From Lachnospiraceae bacterium UBA7225 (GTDB lineage: Bacteria > Bacillota > Clostridia > Lachnospirales > Lachnospiraceae), in assembly GCA_002473385.1 (NCBI GenBank), contig DKTR01000080.1, forward strand, positions 1 to 24,161: 24,161 nt of DNA, in the 5' to 3' direction. How positions within the stretch are numbered: the stretch's first letter is position 1; each line of letters opens with the position of its first letter. The notes under the pieces are model-generated. The model searched no databases. It saw nothing but the letters and a program-made list of their open reading frames with translations, and was not told where the DNA came from. Below, in pieces: positions 14,827-21,668 of this stretch. A program made the translations under genes and the position numbers.

Positions 14827-16152
14827 ATGAAGTTAGCGACTTTTAAGGGAGGAGTCCATCCGGATGACGGGAAACGGTTTACCAAAGATAAGCCGGTCCA
14901 GACATATCTGCCGAAGGGTGAACTGGTATTCCCGCTTTCGCAGCATATCGGTGCACCTGCAAAACCGGTAGTCCAAAAAAAGGATACGGTTTTGATGGGA
15001 CAACTGATTGCGGAAGCGGGCGGTTTTGTGTCTGCGAATATTGTCAGTTCTGTTTCCGGTACAGTGAAGGCAATCGAACCGCGCGTCACAGTTTCCGGGG
15101 CGAAGGTGGACGCAATCGTAATTGAGAATGATGGCAACTATACACCGATAGAGGGGCTTGGACAATACCGTGATTACACAAAGATGTCGAAACAGGAGAT
15201 TCTGGATGCCGTAAAGGAAGCCGGAATCGTCGGGCTGGGCGGTGCCGGTTTCCCGACACACGTAAAGCTGATGCCGAAGAATCCGGACGCAATCGATCAC
15301 ATTATTGTGAATGGCGCGGAGTGCGAGCCATATCTGACGAGTGACTACCGTATGATGATTGAAAATCCGGAGCAGATCGTCAGCGGGCTGAAGGTAATGC
15401 TGCAGCTCTTCGACAACGCAAAGGGCGTGATTGCTGTAGAGGCAAATAAACCGATGGGTATTCAGAATCTGCAGGAGCTTGTGAAGAATGAGCCGAGAAT
15501 CGAGGTTGTTCCACTGAAAACAAAGTATCCGCAGGGCGCGGAGCGCAATCTGATCTACGCGGTGACGGGCAGAAAGATTAATTCCACGAAGCTTCCGGCG
15601 GATGCAGGCTGCATCGTGGACAACATAGATACTGTGATCGCCATACATATGGCAGTGTGCGAGAAAACGCCGCTGATGCGCAGAATCGTGACGGTGACCG
15701 GTAACGGGATCAATGAGCCGAAAAACTATAATGTTAAGATCGGGACCAGCTTTGCAGAACTCGCGGAGGCTTCCGGCGGACTGAAAGAGGGCGTGAAGAA
15801 AGTGATTGCCGGCGGTCCGATGATGGGAATGTCGATCCCGTCCCTGGATGTGCCGATTGTCAAGACTTCTTCTGCGCTTACCTGTCTGATGCAGGACGAT
15901 GTGGAACGCTTTGAGGAGACGGCGTGCATCCGCTGCGGACGCTGCGTGCAGGTTTGTCCGTCAAATATTGTTCCGCAGAAGCTGATTGAGGCAGCAATGA
16001 AATATGATACGACGGCATTTGCGGCGCTGGGCGGTATGGAGTGCTGCGAGTGCGGCAGCTGTACGTTTGCCTGTCCGGCAAGAAGACCGCTGACACAGGC
16101 ATTCCGCCAGATGCGCCAGGCAGTGATGGCGGAGAGAAGAAAGAAAGGATAG
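14827..16152 (+). CDS. rnfC: Rnf electron transport complex subunit C
   Basis: Peripheral NADH/NAD+-interacting subunit of the Rnf complex, which couples ferredoxin oxidation and NAD+ reduction to Na+ or H+ export. 441 residues. The nucleotide/flavin-binding GLGGAGFPTHVKL (about 138-150) and the NGAECEPYLTSDYRMM stretch are typical. Two [4Fe-4S] motifs occur near the end: CIRCGRCVQVCP (367-378) and CCECGSCTFACP (406-417, with an extra cysteine). It is the first gene of the operon, and the fused rnfDG starts 11 nt after its stop. Confidence 0.96.
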   Translation: MKLATFKGGVHPDDGKRFTKDKPVQTYLPKGELVFPLSQHIGAPAKPVVQKKDTVLMGQLIAEAGGFVSANIVSSVSGTVKAIEPRVTVSGAKVDAIVIENDGNYTPIEGLGQYRDYTKMSKQEILDAVKEAGIVGLGGAGFPTHVKLMPKNPDAIDHIIVNGAECEPYLTSDYRMMIENPEQIVSGLKVMLQLFDNAKGVIAVEANKPMGIQNLQELVKNEPRIEVVPLKTKYPQGAERNLIYAVTGRKINSTKLPADAGCIVDNIDTVIAIHMAVCEKTPLMRRIVTVTGNGINEPKNYNVKIGTSFAELAEASGGLKEGVKKVIAGGPMMGMSIPSLDVPIVKTSSALTCLMQDDVERFEETACIRCGRCVQVCPSNIVPQKLIEAAMKYDTTAFAALGGMECCECGSCTFACPARRPLTQAFRQMRQAVMAERRKKG

Positions 16153-16163
16153 GAGGGATTGTT

Positions 16164-17723
16164 GTGAACGGCTTTTTAAATGTGTCATCATCGCCTCACG
16201 TAAGAGGTGCTGATTCCACCAAAAGTATTATGTATGATGTTGCACTTGCCCTGCTTCCTGCTACGGCATTCGGTGTTTACCGCTTCGGACTTTATTCGCT
16301 GCTGGTAGTGGCAGTGTCGATTGTGTTTGCGCTGCTGTCAGAATATATGTTCCAGAAGCTCGCCGGACAGAAGGTGACTGTCTCCGACGGAAGCGCGCTT
16401 GTAACTGGTCTTTTGCTTGGACTGAACCTTCCGCCGACGGTTCCGCTATGGATCCCGGCACTCGGAAGTATCTTTGCTGTCATTTTTGTAAAGCAGTTCT
16501 TCGGCGGAATTGGACAGAACTTTATGAACCCGGCGCTCGGTGCGCGTTGTTTTCTGCTCATCTCCTTCACTGGAATTATGAGTGATTATGTGGTGGACGG
16601 CGTTTCCGGCGCAACCCCGCTTGCTGCGCTCGCGGCCGGAGAGCATGTAGATCTTGCACAGCTCTTTCTCGGTTTTACCGGTGGCTGTATCGGGGAAGTT
16701 TCCACGCTGGCGATTCTGATCGGCGGTATTTATCTGCTTGTGAAAAAGATTATTACCTGGGAAATCCCAGTGTGTTATCTGGCATCCTTCGCGGTATTTG
16801 AACTGATTTTCGGCACGGGCGGCGGATTGACGTTTGTGCTGGCGCAGCTTTGCAGCGGCGGTCTGATGCTCGGTGCCCTCTTTATGGCGACCGATTATGT
16901 GACAAGTCCGATTACGAAAAAAGGAAAGATCGTGTTTGGTATTCTGCTGGGTGTTCTGACCGGTATCCTGCGCACCTTTGGCGCGCTGCCGGAGGGCGTT
17001 TCCTACGCGATTATCATCAGCAACCTTCTGGTTCCGCTGATTGAGAAGGTAACCATGCCGACGGCATTTGGCTACGCAAACGGCGCTCTGGAGGGAAAGA
17101 AGGGCTTTTCCCTTGCTGCTTATAAATCAGCGTTTACGCTGTGCGGTATCACGCTGGTGGCAGGGCTGGCGCTCGGCGGCATTTATCAGCTGACGAAGGG
17201 ACCAATCGAGAAGGCGGAGCTTGCGGCGCAGGCAGAAGCTTACGCGGCAGTCTGCCCGGATGCGGAGAGCTTTGATGTGGATGAAACACTTGAGGCGGCA
17301 GTCGCTGCCCTGACAGCGGAGGACGGCACGGTGGCAGACGGACAGTTTGGCAGCATTGTGTATGAAAGCGTTTACGCGGCGCTGGACGGCAGCGGCAATC
17401 AGATCGGCTGTGTAGTTAATGTTACCAGCAAAGAAGGCTTCGGCGGTGATATCACGATCAGTCTCGGTCTGGATCAGAACGGCACTATCACCGGCATGGA
17501 ATTCCTGACAATCAATGAGACGGCGGGTCTTGGCATGCGTGCGACGGAAGATGAGTTCCGCAGCCAGTTTGTCGGCGATGCGGTGGAGCAGTATGAGCTG
17601 ACAAAAGATGCGGCATCGTCCGATACGCAGATCCAGGCGCTCAGTGGTGCGACAATCACTTCGAACGCTGTGACTAATGCCGTAAATGCAGCACTGTATC
17701 TTGCAGGCAGTGCAGCGCAGTAA
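16164..17723 (+). CDS. rnfD-rnfG: Fused Rnf subunits D and G (membrane flavoprotein)
   Basis: One uninterrupted 519-residue frame holding both subunits. Residues 1 to about 325 are RnfD: many membrane segments, LNLPPTVPLWIPALGSIFAV, FMNPALGARCFLL, and the flavinylation motif DGVSGATPLA with Thr151 as the FMN acceptor. From about 322 a new membrane helix (FTLCGITLVAGLALGGIYQL) begins the RnfG part; its extracytoplasmic FMN domain ends in QALSGATITSNAVTNAV with Thr497 as acceptor. The usual Asp three residues before SGAT is Gln in the G part. The start is GTG 16164, with AGGAGGG 6 nt upstream. The two subunits are separate genes in the best-studied Rnf operons. ApbE, encoded four genes on, would attach FMN to both sites. 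Confidence 0.92.
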   Translation: MNGFLNVSSSPHVRGADSTKSIMYDVALALLPATAFGVYRFGLYSLLVVAVSIVFALLSEYMFQKLAGQKVTVSDGSALVTGLLLGLNLPPTVPLWIPALGSIFAVIFVKQFFGGIGQNFMNPALGARCFLLISFTGIMSDYVVDGVSGATPLAALAAGEHVDLAQLFLGFTGGCIGEVSTLAILIGGIYLLVKKIITWEIPVCYLASFAVFELIFGTGGGLTFVLAQLCSGGLMLGALFMATDYVTSPITKKGKIVFGILLGVLTGILRTFGALPEGVSYAIIISNLLVPLIEKVTMPTAFGYANGALEGKKGFSLAAYKSAFTLCGITLVAGLALGGIYQLTKGPIEKAELAAQAEAYAAVCPDAESFDVDETLEAAVAALTAEDGTVADGQFGSIVYESVYAALDGSGNQIGCVVNVTSKEGFGGDITISLGLDQNGTITGMEFLTINETAGLGMRATEDEFRSQFVGDAVEQYELTKDAASSDTQIQALSGATITSNAVTNAVNAALYLAGSAAQ

Positions 17724-17736
17724 GGGGGTGTGGGGA

Positions 17737-18435
17737 ATGAATCAGTACAAAGAGCGTATATTAAATGGTATCATAAAAGAAAATCCGACCTTTATTCTGG
17801 TGCTTGGTATGTGTCCGACACTGGCGGTTACGACCTCTGCGATAAACGGCATCGGCATGGGGCTTTCCACCATGGCGGTTCTGATCCTGTCGAATATGAT
17901 TATTTCTTTTTTGAGAAATGTCATTCCGGATCAGGTGCGTATTCCGGGATATATCGTTGTGATTGCATCGCTGGTAACGGTTGTGGAGCTGGTGCTGAAG
18001 GCGTATATTCCGTCGCTGTACAGCGCGCTTGGGCTTTATATTCCGCTGATTGTGGTAAACTGTATTATTCTGGGACGTGCGGAGGCATATGCCTCCAAAT
18101 CAACGCCGCTTCTGGCAGCGTGCGACGGTCTTGGCATGGGGCTTGGCTTTACAATTGCACTGACACTGATCGGTATTTTCCGTGAGCTGATTGGCGCAGG
18201 AAAGTTTTTTGGGATGAGTGTGATGCCGGCGGGTTATCAGCCGGTGGCGATCTTTGTGTCTGCTCCGGGTGCGTTTATTGTGCTTGGCGCGCTGATCGCA
18301 GTGCTGAATGGTCTGCATATCCAGAATAATGGCAACAAGAAGGTAGAGGGCTGCGCGGGCGACTGCTGCAGCTGTGGAAAAGCTGTCTGCCCGGACAGAA
18401 AAGAAGAGCAGAAGACAGAAAGCCAGGGGGTGTAG
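17737..18435 (+). CDS. rnfE: Rnf electron transport complex subunit E with Cys-rich tail
   Basis: Integral membrane subunit, 232 residues, about six helices. The N-terminal NPTFILVLGMCPTLAVTTSA and central YIPLIVVNCIILGRAEAYAS carry the conserved cysteines of the RnfA/RnfE pair, thought to hold a membrane [2Fe-2S] cluster. ATG 17737 follows a GGGGTGTGGGGA stretch, 13 nt after the rnfDG stop; an in-frame ATG at 17686 lies inside that gene. Odd: the last 28 residues are hydrophilic and hold five cysteines (206, 210, 211, 213, 218; pattern C-x3-CC-x-C-x4-C). This resembles metal-binding tails rather than the conserved core, and its role is unknown. Confidence 0.94.
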   Translation: MNQYKERILNGIIKENPTFILVLGMCPTLAVTTSAINGIGMGLSTMAVLILSNMIISFLRNVIPDQVRIPGYIVVIASLVTVVELVLKAYIPSLYSALGLYIPLIVVNCIILGRAEAYASKSTPLLAACDGLGMGLGFTIALTLIGIFRELIGAGKFFGMSVMPAGYQPVAIFVSAPGAFIVLGALIAVLNGLHIQNNGNKKVEGCAGDCCSCGKAVCPDRKEEQKTESQGV

Positions 18436-18438
18436 AGT

Positions 18439-19014
18439 ATGTCAGAAATGGTTTTATTATTAGTCGGTGCGGCTCTGGTAAATAATGTTGTGCTTAGCCA
18501 GTTTTACGGTCTGTGTCCGTTCCTTGGCGTATCGAAGCAGGTAAAGACGGCAGCCAGTATGGGTGTGGCAGTTATTTTTGTTATTACCATCGCATCGGCA
18601 GTAGCGAGTCTGATTTATGATTTTGTGCTGACACCGCTGGATCTGCAGTTTTTGCAGACCATTGTGTTTATTCTGGTCATTGCGGGACTGGTGCAGTTTG
18701 TAGAAATGTTTCTGAAAAAGTCCAGCCCGGCGCTGTACCAGGCGCTCGGTGTATATCTGCCTCTGATCACAACAAACTGCGCAGTGCTCGGCGTGGCACT
18801 AACAAATGTGCAGAAAGAATACGATTTTGTGAGCAGCGTTGTAAACGGAATCGGTACGTCTGTCGGTTTCACAATTGCGATTGTAATTATGGCGGGTATT
18901 CGTGAGAGAATGGAAAATAATAATATTATCGGACCGTTAAAGGGGATGCCGATCGTGCTGTTCACTGCAGCTTTGATGGCGATTGCTTTCAACGGATTTT
19001 CCGGGCTGATCTAA
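18439..19014 (+). CDS. rnfA: Rnf electron transport complex subunit A
   Basis: Integral membrane subunit, 191 residues, the normal length, about six helices. Together with RnfE it forms the inverted-topology membrane pair. LLVGAALVNNVVLSQFYGLCPFLGVSK and YLPLITTNCAVLGVALTN give the two conserved cysteine regions. It starts 3 nt after the rnfE stop, with a GGGGGTG site inside the rnfE end, so translation is coupled. No anomalies seen. Confidence 0.96.
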   Translation: MSEMVLLLVGAALVNNVVLSQFYGLCPFLGVSKQVKTAASMGVAVIFVITIASAVASLIYDFVLTPLDLQFLQTIVFILVIAGLVQFVEMFLKKSSPALYQALGVYLPLITTNCAVLGVALTNVQKEYDFVSSVVNGIGTSVGFTIAIVIMAGIRERMENNNIIGPLKGMPIVLFTAALMAIAFNGFSGLI

Positions 19015-19026
19015 GGAGGAAAGGAA

Positions 19027-19839
19027 ATGAGTATAACAGCGATTATTCTGACAGCTCTGGTTGTCGGCGCGGTGGGTATCATTGTAGGGTTCCTTCTGGT
19101 AACTGCCGGAGAAAAATTTAAAGTGGAAGTAGATGAAAAAGAGGTAGCCATCCGGGCGGAGCTGCCGGGTAACAACTGCGGCGGCTGCGGATTTCCGGGT
19201 TGTGACGGTCTGGCGGCTGCCATCGCAAAGGGTGAGGCTCCCGCAAACGGCTGCCCGGTGGGCGGTGCCCCGGTTGCTGCGAAGATCAGTGCCCTGCTAG
19301 GCGAGGAGGCTTCCGATGTGAAGCGCATGGTAGCGTTTGTGCGCTGCTCCGGTGACTGTGATACAGCGCTGGATAAATGCAACTATGTCGGGATTAAGGA
19401 TTGCCGCGCTGCAGCGGTGGTGCCGGGAAGAGGCGCCAAGCAATGCGTGAAGGGCTGTAAGGGCTTTGGCTCGTGTGTGACAGCTTGTAAGTTCGACGCC
19501 ATTCATGTGGTAAATGGCATTGCCGTAGTAGACAGCACAAAATGTGTAGGATGCGGAAAATGTGCAGCTACCTGTCCGAATGGTCTGATTGTGATGATTC
19601 CGGAGGATGCGCAGTATGTGGTGCAGTGTAATTCCCAGGATAAGGGAAAGGCGGTAAAAGAAGCGTGCTCTGCAGGCTGTATCGGCTGTACACTCTGCAC
19701 AAAGCAGTGCGAATTCGGTGCGATTACTATGAATGGCAATGTGGCAGTGATCGATCAGGAAAAGTGCCAGGCATGCGGGAAATGTGCAGAGAAATGTCCT
19801 TCTAAAATAATTCGCAGGAGAGAAAATAAACAGGAATAG
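19027..19839 (+). CDS. rnfB: Rnf electron transport complex subunit B (ferredoxin-oxidising iron-sulfur subunit)
   Basis: Ferredoxin entry point of the complex, anchored by one N-terminal helix (about 4-26). 270 residues. The conserved CGGCGFPGC...C group (Cys51, 54, 59, 76) binds one [4Fe-4S]. Further cysteine groups are C140-x3-C-x5-C-x3-C154, C173-x2-C-x2-C-x3-C183 (CVGCGKCAATCP), C214...C228 (CSAGCIGCTLCTKQC) and C247-x2-C-x2-C-x3-C257 (CQACGKCAEKCP). GGAGGAAAGG lies directly before the ATG. The protein ends abruptly with a basic RRRENKQE tail. The following 105 nt contain a coding-like stretch in the +1 frame that may be a lost extension. Confidence 0.95.
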   Translation: MSITAIILTALVVGAVGIIVGFLLVTAGEKFKVEVDEKEVAIRAELPGNNCGGCGFPGCDGLAAAIAKGEAPANGCPVGGAPVAAKISALLGEEASDVKRMVAFVRCSGDCDTALDKCNYVGIKDCRAAAVVPGRGAKQCVKGCKGFGSCVTACKFDAIHVVNGIAVVDSTKCVGCGKCAATCPNGLIVMIPEDAQYVVQCNSQDKGKAVKEACSAGCIGCTLCTKQCEFGAITMNGNVAVIDQEKCQACGKCAEKCPSKIIRRRENKQE

Positions 19840-19945
19840 CAAGCGAAAAGGATGTTTTTCACTTGTGGTAATAGGAGAAAAGGCTGACGAAGAAGCGGAC
19901 GCAGATACAGGGAAAACCGCAGAAGAAAAAACAGAAAAAACATGA
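19812..19945 (+). other. Orphan +1-frame coding-like stretch between rnfB and apbE
   Basis: After the rnfB stop at 19839, the +1 frame stays open from about 19812 to TGA 19943-19945. It reads a Lys/Glu/Asp-rich run ending GEKADEEADADTGKTAEEKT plus EKT. Its TGA overlaps the apbE ATG as ATGA, the usual coupled arrangement, while apbE has no ribosome site of its own. This could be the remnant of an rnfB C-terminal extension separated by a one-base frameshift, a sequencing error, or chance in purine-rich DNA. Confidence 0.35.
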
Positions 19946-20931
19946 AATTAAGGAACTTTTTTGCAGCGGTTCTGGCAGCTGTGCTGTGCCTCCTTGCGGG
20001 GTGCGGCGCGCAGCCAGAACCGAAAAAATTTGAGCGGACAACGCTTTATTTCGACACGGTCGTTACGGTCAGCTTTTATGCCGGGGAAAACGGAGAAGAG
20101 CTGATGCAGCACTGTATGGATATGTGTGCACAGTTTGAACGTGTTTTTAGCCGGACAGACAGTGGGAGTGAGCTGTACGCTGTGAATCATCGTACGGAAA
20201 ACCGGGTGGAGGTGTCAAAGGGCATTGCGGAGCTGGTGACAGTCGGTCTGGATTACTATGAAAAATCCGGTGGAAAGTTTGATATTACGATTGCACCGCT
20301 CTCTGATCTCTGGGATTTTAAGAGCGAGGACGCTGCAGTGCCGGAGATGGAGCGGATTGCGCAGGCGGCGGCAAAGGTAGATGCCGGAAAGGTGCATGTG
20401 GAGGGCAGTACACTGATTTTTGACAGCCCGGACACAATGATTGACCTGGGGGCGCTGGTGAAGGGCTACGCGGCGGATGCTATCAAAAAATACCTGGTGG
20501 GAGAGGGCGTGACGAGCGGTCTGATTAATCTGGGCGGAAATGTGCTGGCAATCGGCAGCAGGCCGGACGGCGGCAAATGGAACATCGGTATTCAGAAGCC
20601 GTTCGGGGATTACAGTGAGACAGCAGCAGTGGTAAAGGTGGAGGATCAGACCGTAGTGTCCTCCGGTATATATGAGCGGTATTTTGAACAGGACGGGATA
20701 CTGTATCATCATATTCTTGATCCCGACACGGGCTATCCCGCAAAGAGCGACATTGAGGGGGTTTCTATTATCTGCGATTCTTCTCTGACAGGGGATGCAC
20801 TCAGTACGACCTGTCTGGCACTCGGATCGGAGCAGGCTGAGGAGCTGATTCGTCAGACCGAAGGGGCAGAGGCAGTTTTTATACTGAAGAACGGCGAAGT
20901 GCGTTATACGGATGAAACGCTGAAACAATAA
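19942..20931 (+). CDS. apbE: FAD:protein FMN transferase, lipoprotein
   Basis: Extracytoplasmic Mg-dependent enzyme that attaches FMN from FAD to Thr/Ser in SGAT-type motifs; the RnfD and RnfG motifs encoded upstream are the obvious targets. 329 residues. A lipoprotein signal peptide ends in LLAG-Cys21. Family motifs: FDITIAPLSDLW (113-124), IDLGALVKGYA (167-177), NLGGN (196-200), HHILDPDTGYP (256-266), and the metal-binding DALSTT (285-290). The ATG is preceded only by an A-rich run with no Shine-Dalgarno match, so it may depend on translation arriving from upstream (see the orphan frame). It sits 20 nt before the NusG-domain-II gene. Confidence 0.95.
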   Translation: MKLRNFFAAVLAAVLCLLAGCGAQPEPKKFERTTLYFDTVVTVSFYAGENGEELMQHCMDMCAQFERVFSRTDSGSELYAVNHRTENRVEVSKGIAELVTVGLDYYEKSGGKFDITIAPLSDLWDFKSEDAAVPEMERIAQAAAKVDAGKVHVEGSTLIFDSPDTMIDLGALVKGYAADAIKKYLVGEGVTSGLINLGGNVLAIGSRPDGGKWNIGIQKPFGDYSETAAVVKVEDQTVVSSGIYERYFEQDGILYHHILDPDTGYPAKSDIEGVSIICDSSLTGDALSTTCLALGSEQAEELIRQTEGAEAVFILKNGEVRYTDETLKQ

Positions 20932-20951
20932 AATTTGCATGAGAGGGAACA

Positions 20952-21326
20952 ATGCGGAAAAAAAGAAATACAGTTATTTTTGCGGCACTGGTAATTCTTG
21001 TGGCGCTTGGCTCTCTTCTGGTGCAGGAAACGCTGCTGAAGAAAGAGGGAAGCTATGCGGTGGTCTCATCCGGCGGGGAGGAGGCAGCGCGGCTGCCGCT
21101 CTCAAAAAACACCGAGCTTGTGATCGGTGATAAGAAGCAGGGCTACAACCGCATCCGGGTGGAGGACGGCTTTGTTTTTGTGGAAGAGGCAGACTGCGCC
21201 GATAAAATCTGTGTGCATGAGGGGAAGATCAGCCGCACCGGAGAAGTCATCGCCTGCCTGCCGCATCAGCTCATTATCACGGTGGAAAGCGCAAATAGGG
21301 ACGATGCTGATACGGTTGCCTGGTAA
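20952..21326 (+). CDS. NusG domain II-containing membrane-anchored protein
   Basis: 124 residues: a basic start, one hydrophobic helix (about 8-24), then a small exported domain. The pattern DCADKICVHEGKIS...GEVIACLPHQLIITVE is the conserved core of the NusG-domain-II family (PF07009), with three cysteines placed as usual. These proteins are unrelated in role to transcription factor NusG; the function is not known, but they travel with ApbE, Rnf and Gx-transporter genes. GAGAGGGA precedes the ATG. It is the last gene of the Rnf/ApbE operon, and no T-rich terminator follows directly; a structured region does. Confidence 0.87.
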   Translation: MRKKRNTVIFAALVILVALGSLLVQETLLKKEGSYAVVSSGGEEAARLPLSKNTELVIGDKKQGYNRIRVEDGFVFVEEADCADKICVHEGKISRTGEVIACLPHQLIITVESANRDDADTVAW

Positions 21327-21328
21327 AC

Positions 21329-21560
21329 GGACATGTCTGCTGACGCAGACATCACCATTCGTGAAAGTCAGATGCTCCGTGCTGCATACTCCCGCATCTG
21401 CCGCCGGTATTCGTAATCCGGCCTATCGCCCTGCTTACTCATACCGGCTTGCCCGTCCAATGTCCATGGCTCTCCGCATGCAGGCATGCGCTGTTCATGG
21501 CGCTACTGTTCACAGCGTTCACAGTAACTTCATGGCCACTGTCCGGGACTTTCATAGTAA
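21329..21560. repeat. Dense structured non-coding region upstream of leuS
   Basis: The 342-nt gap 21327-21668 holds no believable gene. Hairpins seen: ATGTCTGC-TGAC-GCAGACAT (21333-21352, perfect 8 bp); CAGATGC/GCATCTG (21369-21375 with 21394-21400) around an 18-nt loop; GCCGGTAT/ATACCGGC (21403-21410 with 21441-21448). The octamer TGAAAGTC (21362-21369) recurs inverted as GACTTTCA (21547-21554), bracketing about 190 nt. Short direct repeats (GTTCACAG twice near 21510, TTCATGGC twice) lie near its end. The second hairpin matches one at the right edge in loop sequence. It is probably a dispersed structured repeat or RNA element rather than a leuS leader, because the leuS promoter lies after it. 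Confidence 0.55.
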
Positions 21561-21568
21561 AAAGAATA

Positions 21569-21597
21569 TTGTAGAATGAAAAAAAATGTGGTATGAT
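21569..21597 (+). promoter_or_regulatory. Promoter of leuS
   Basis: TTGTAG (21569-21574), 17-nt A-rich spacer, TATGAT (21592-21597) preceded by TGG (extended -10). Predicted start near 21604, leaving a leader of about 65 nt to ATG 21669: too short for a T-box, and no T-box sequence is present. Confidence 0.7.
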
Positions 21598-21668
21598 GAG
21601 GTCTGATAGCTTTTCTGCTAATGGAACAGAAAGCTGTTTGTCAGAATTTATATGAGCGGAGAATGATT

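Noticed and set aside
21127..21579. A 150-codon + frame overlapping the NusG-II gene and the structured block
   Set aside because: Its first part is an alternative frame of the NusG-II gene and its second part crosses hairpins; basic, low-complexity composition and no family features.
21327..21668. A T-box leader for leuS
   Set aside because: No T-box sequence of the GGTGG-ACC type and no specifier-type stem near the promoter; the leuS promoter leaves only about 65 nt of leader, and the structured block lies upstream of it.
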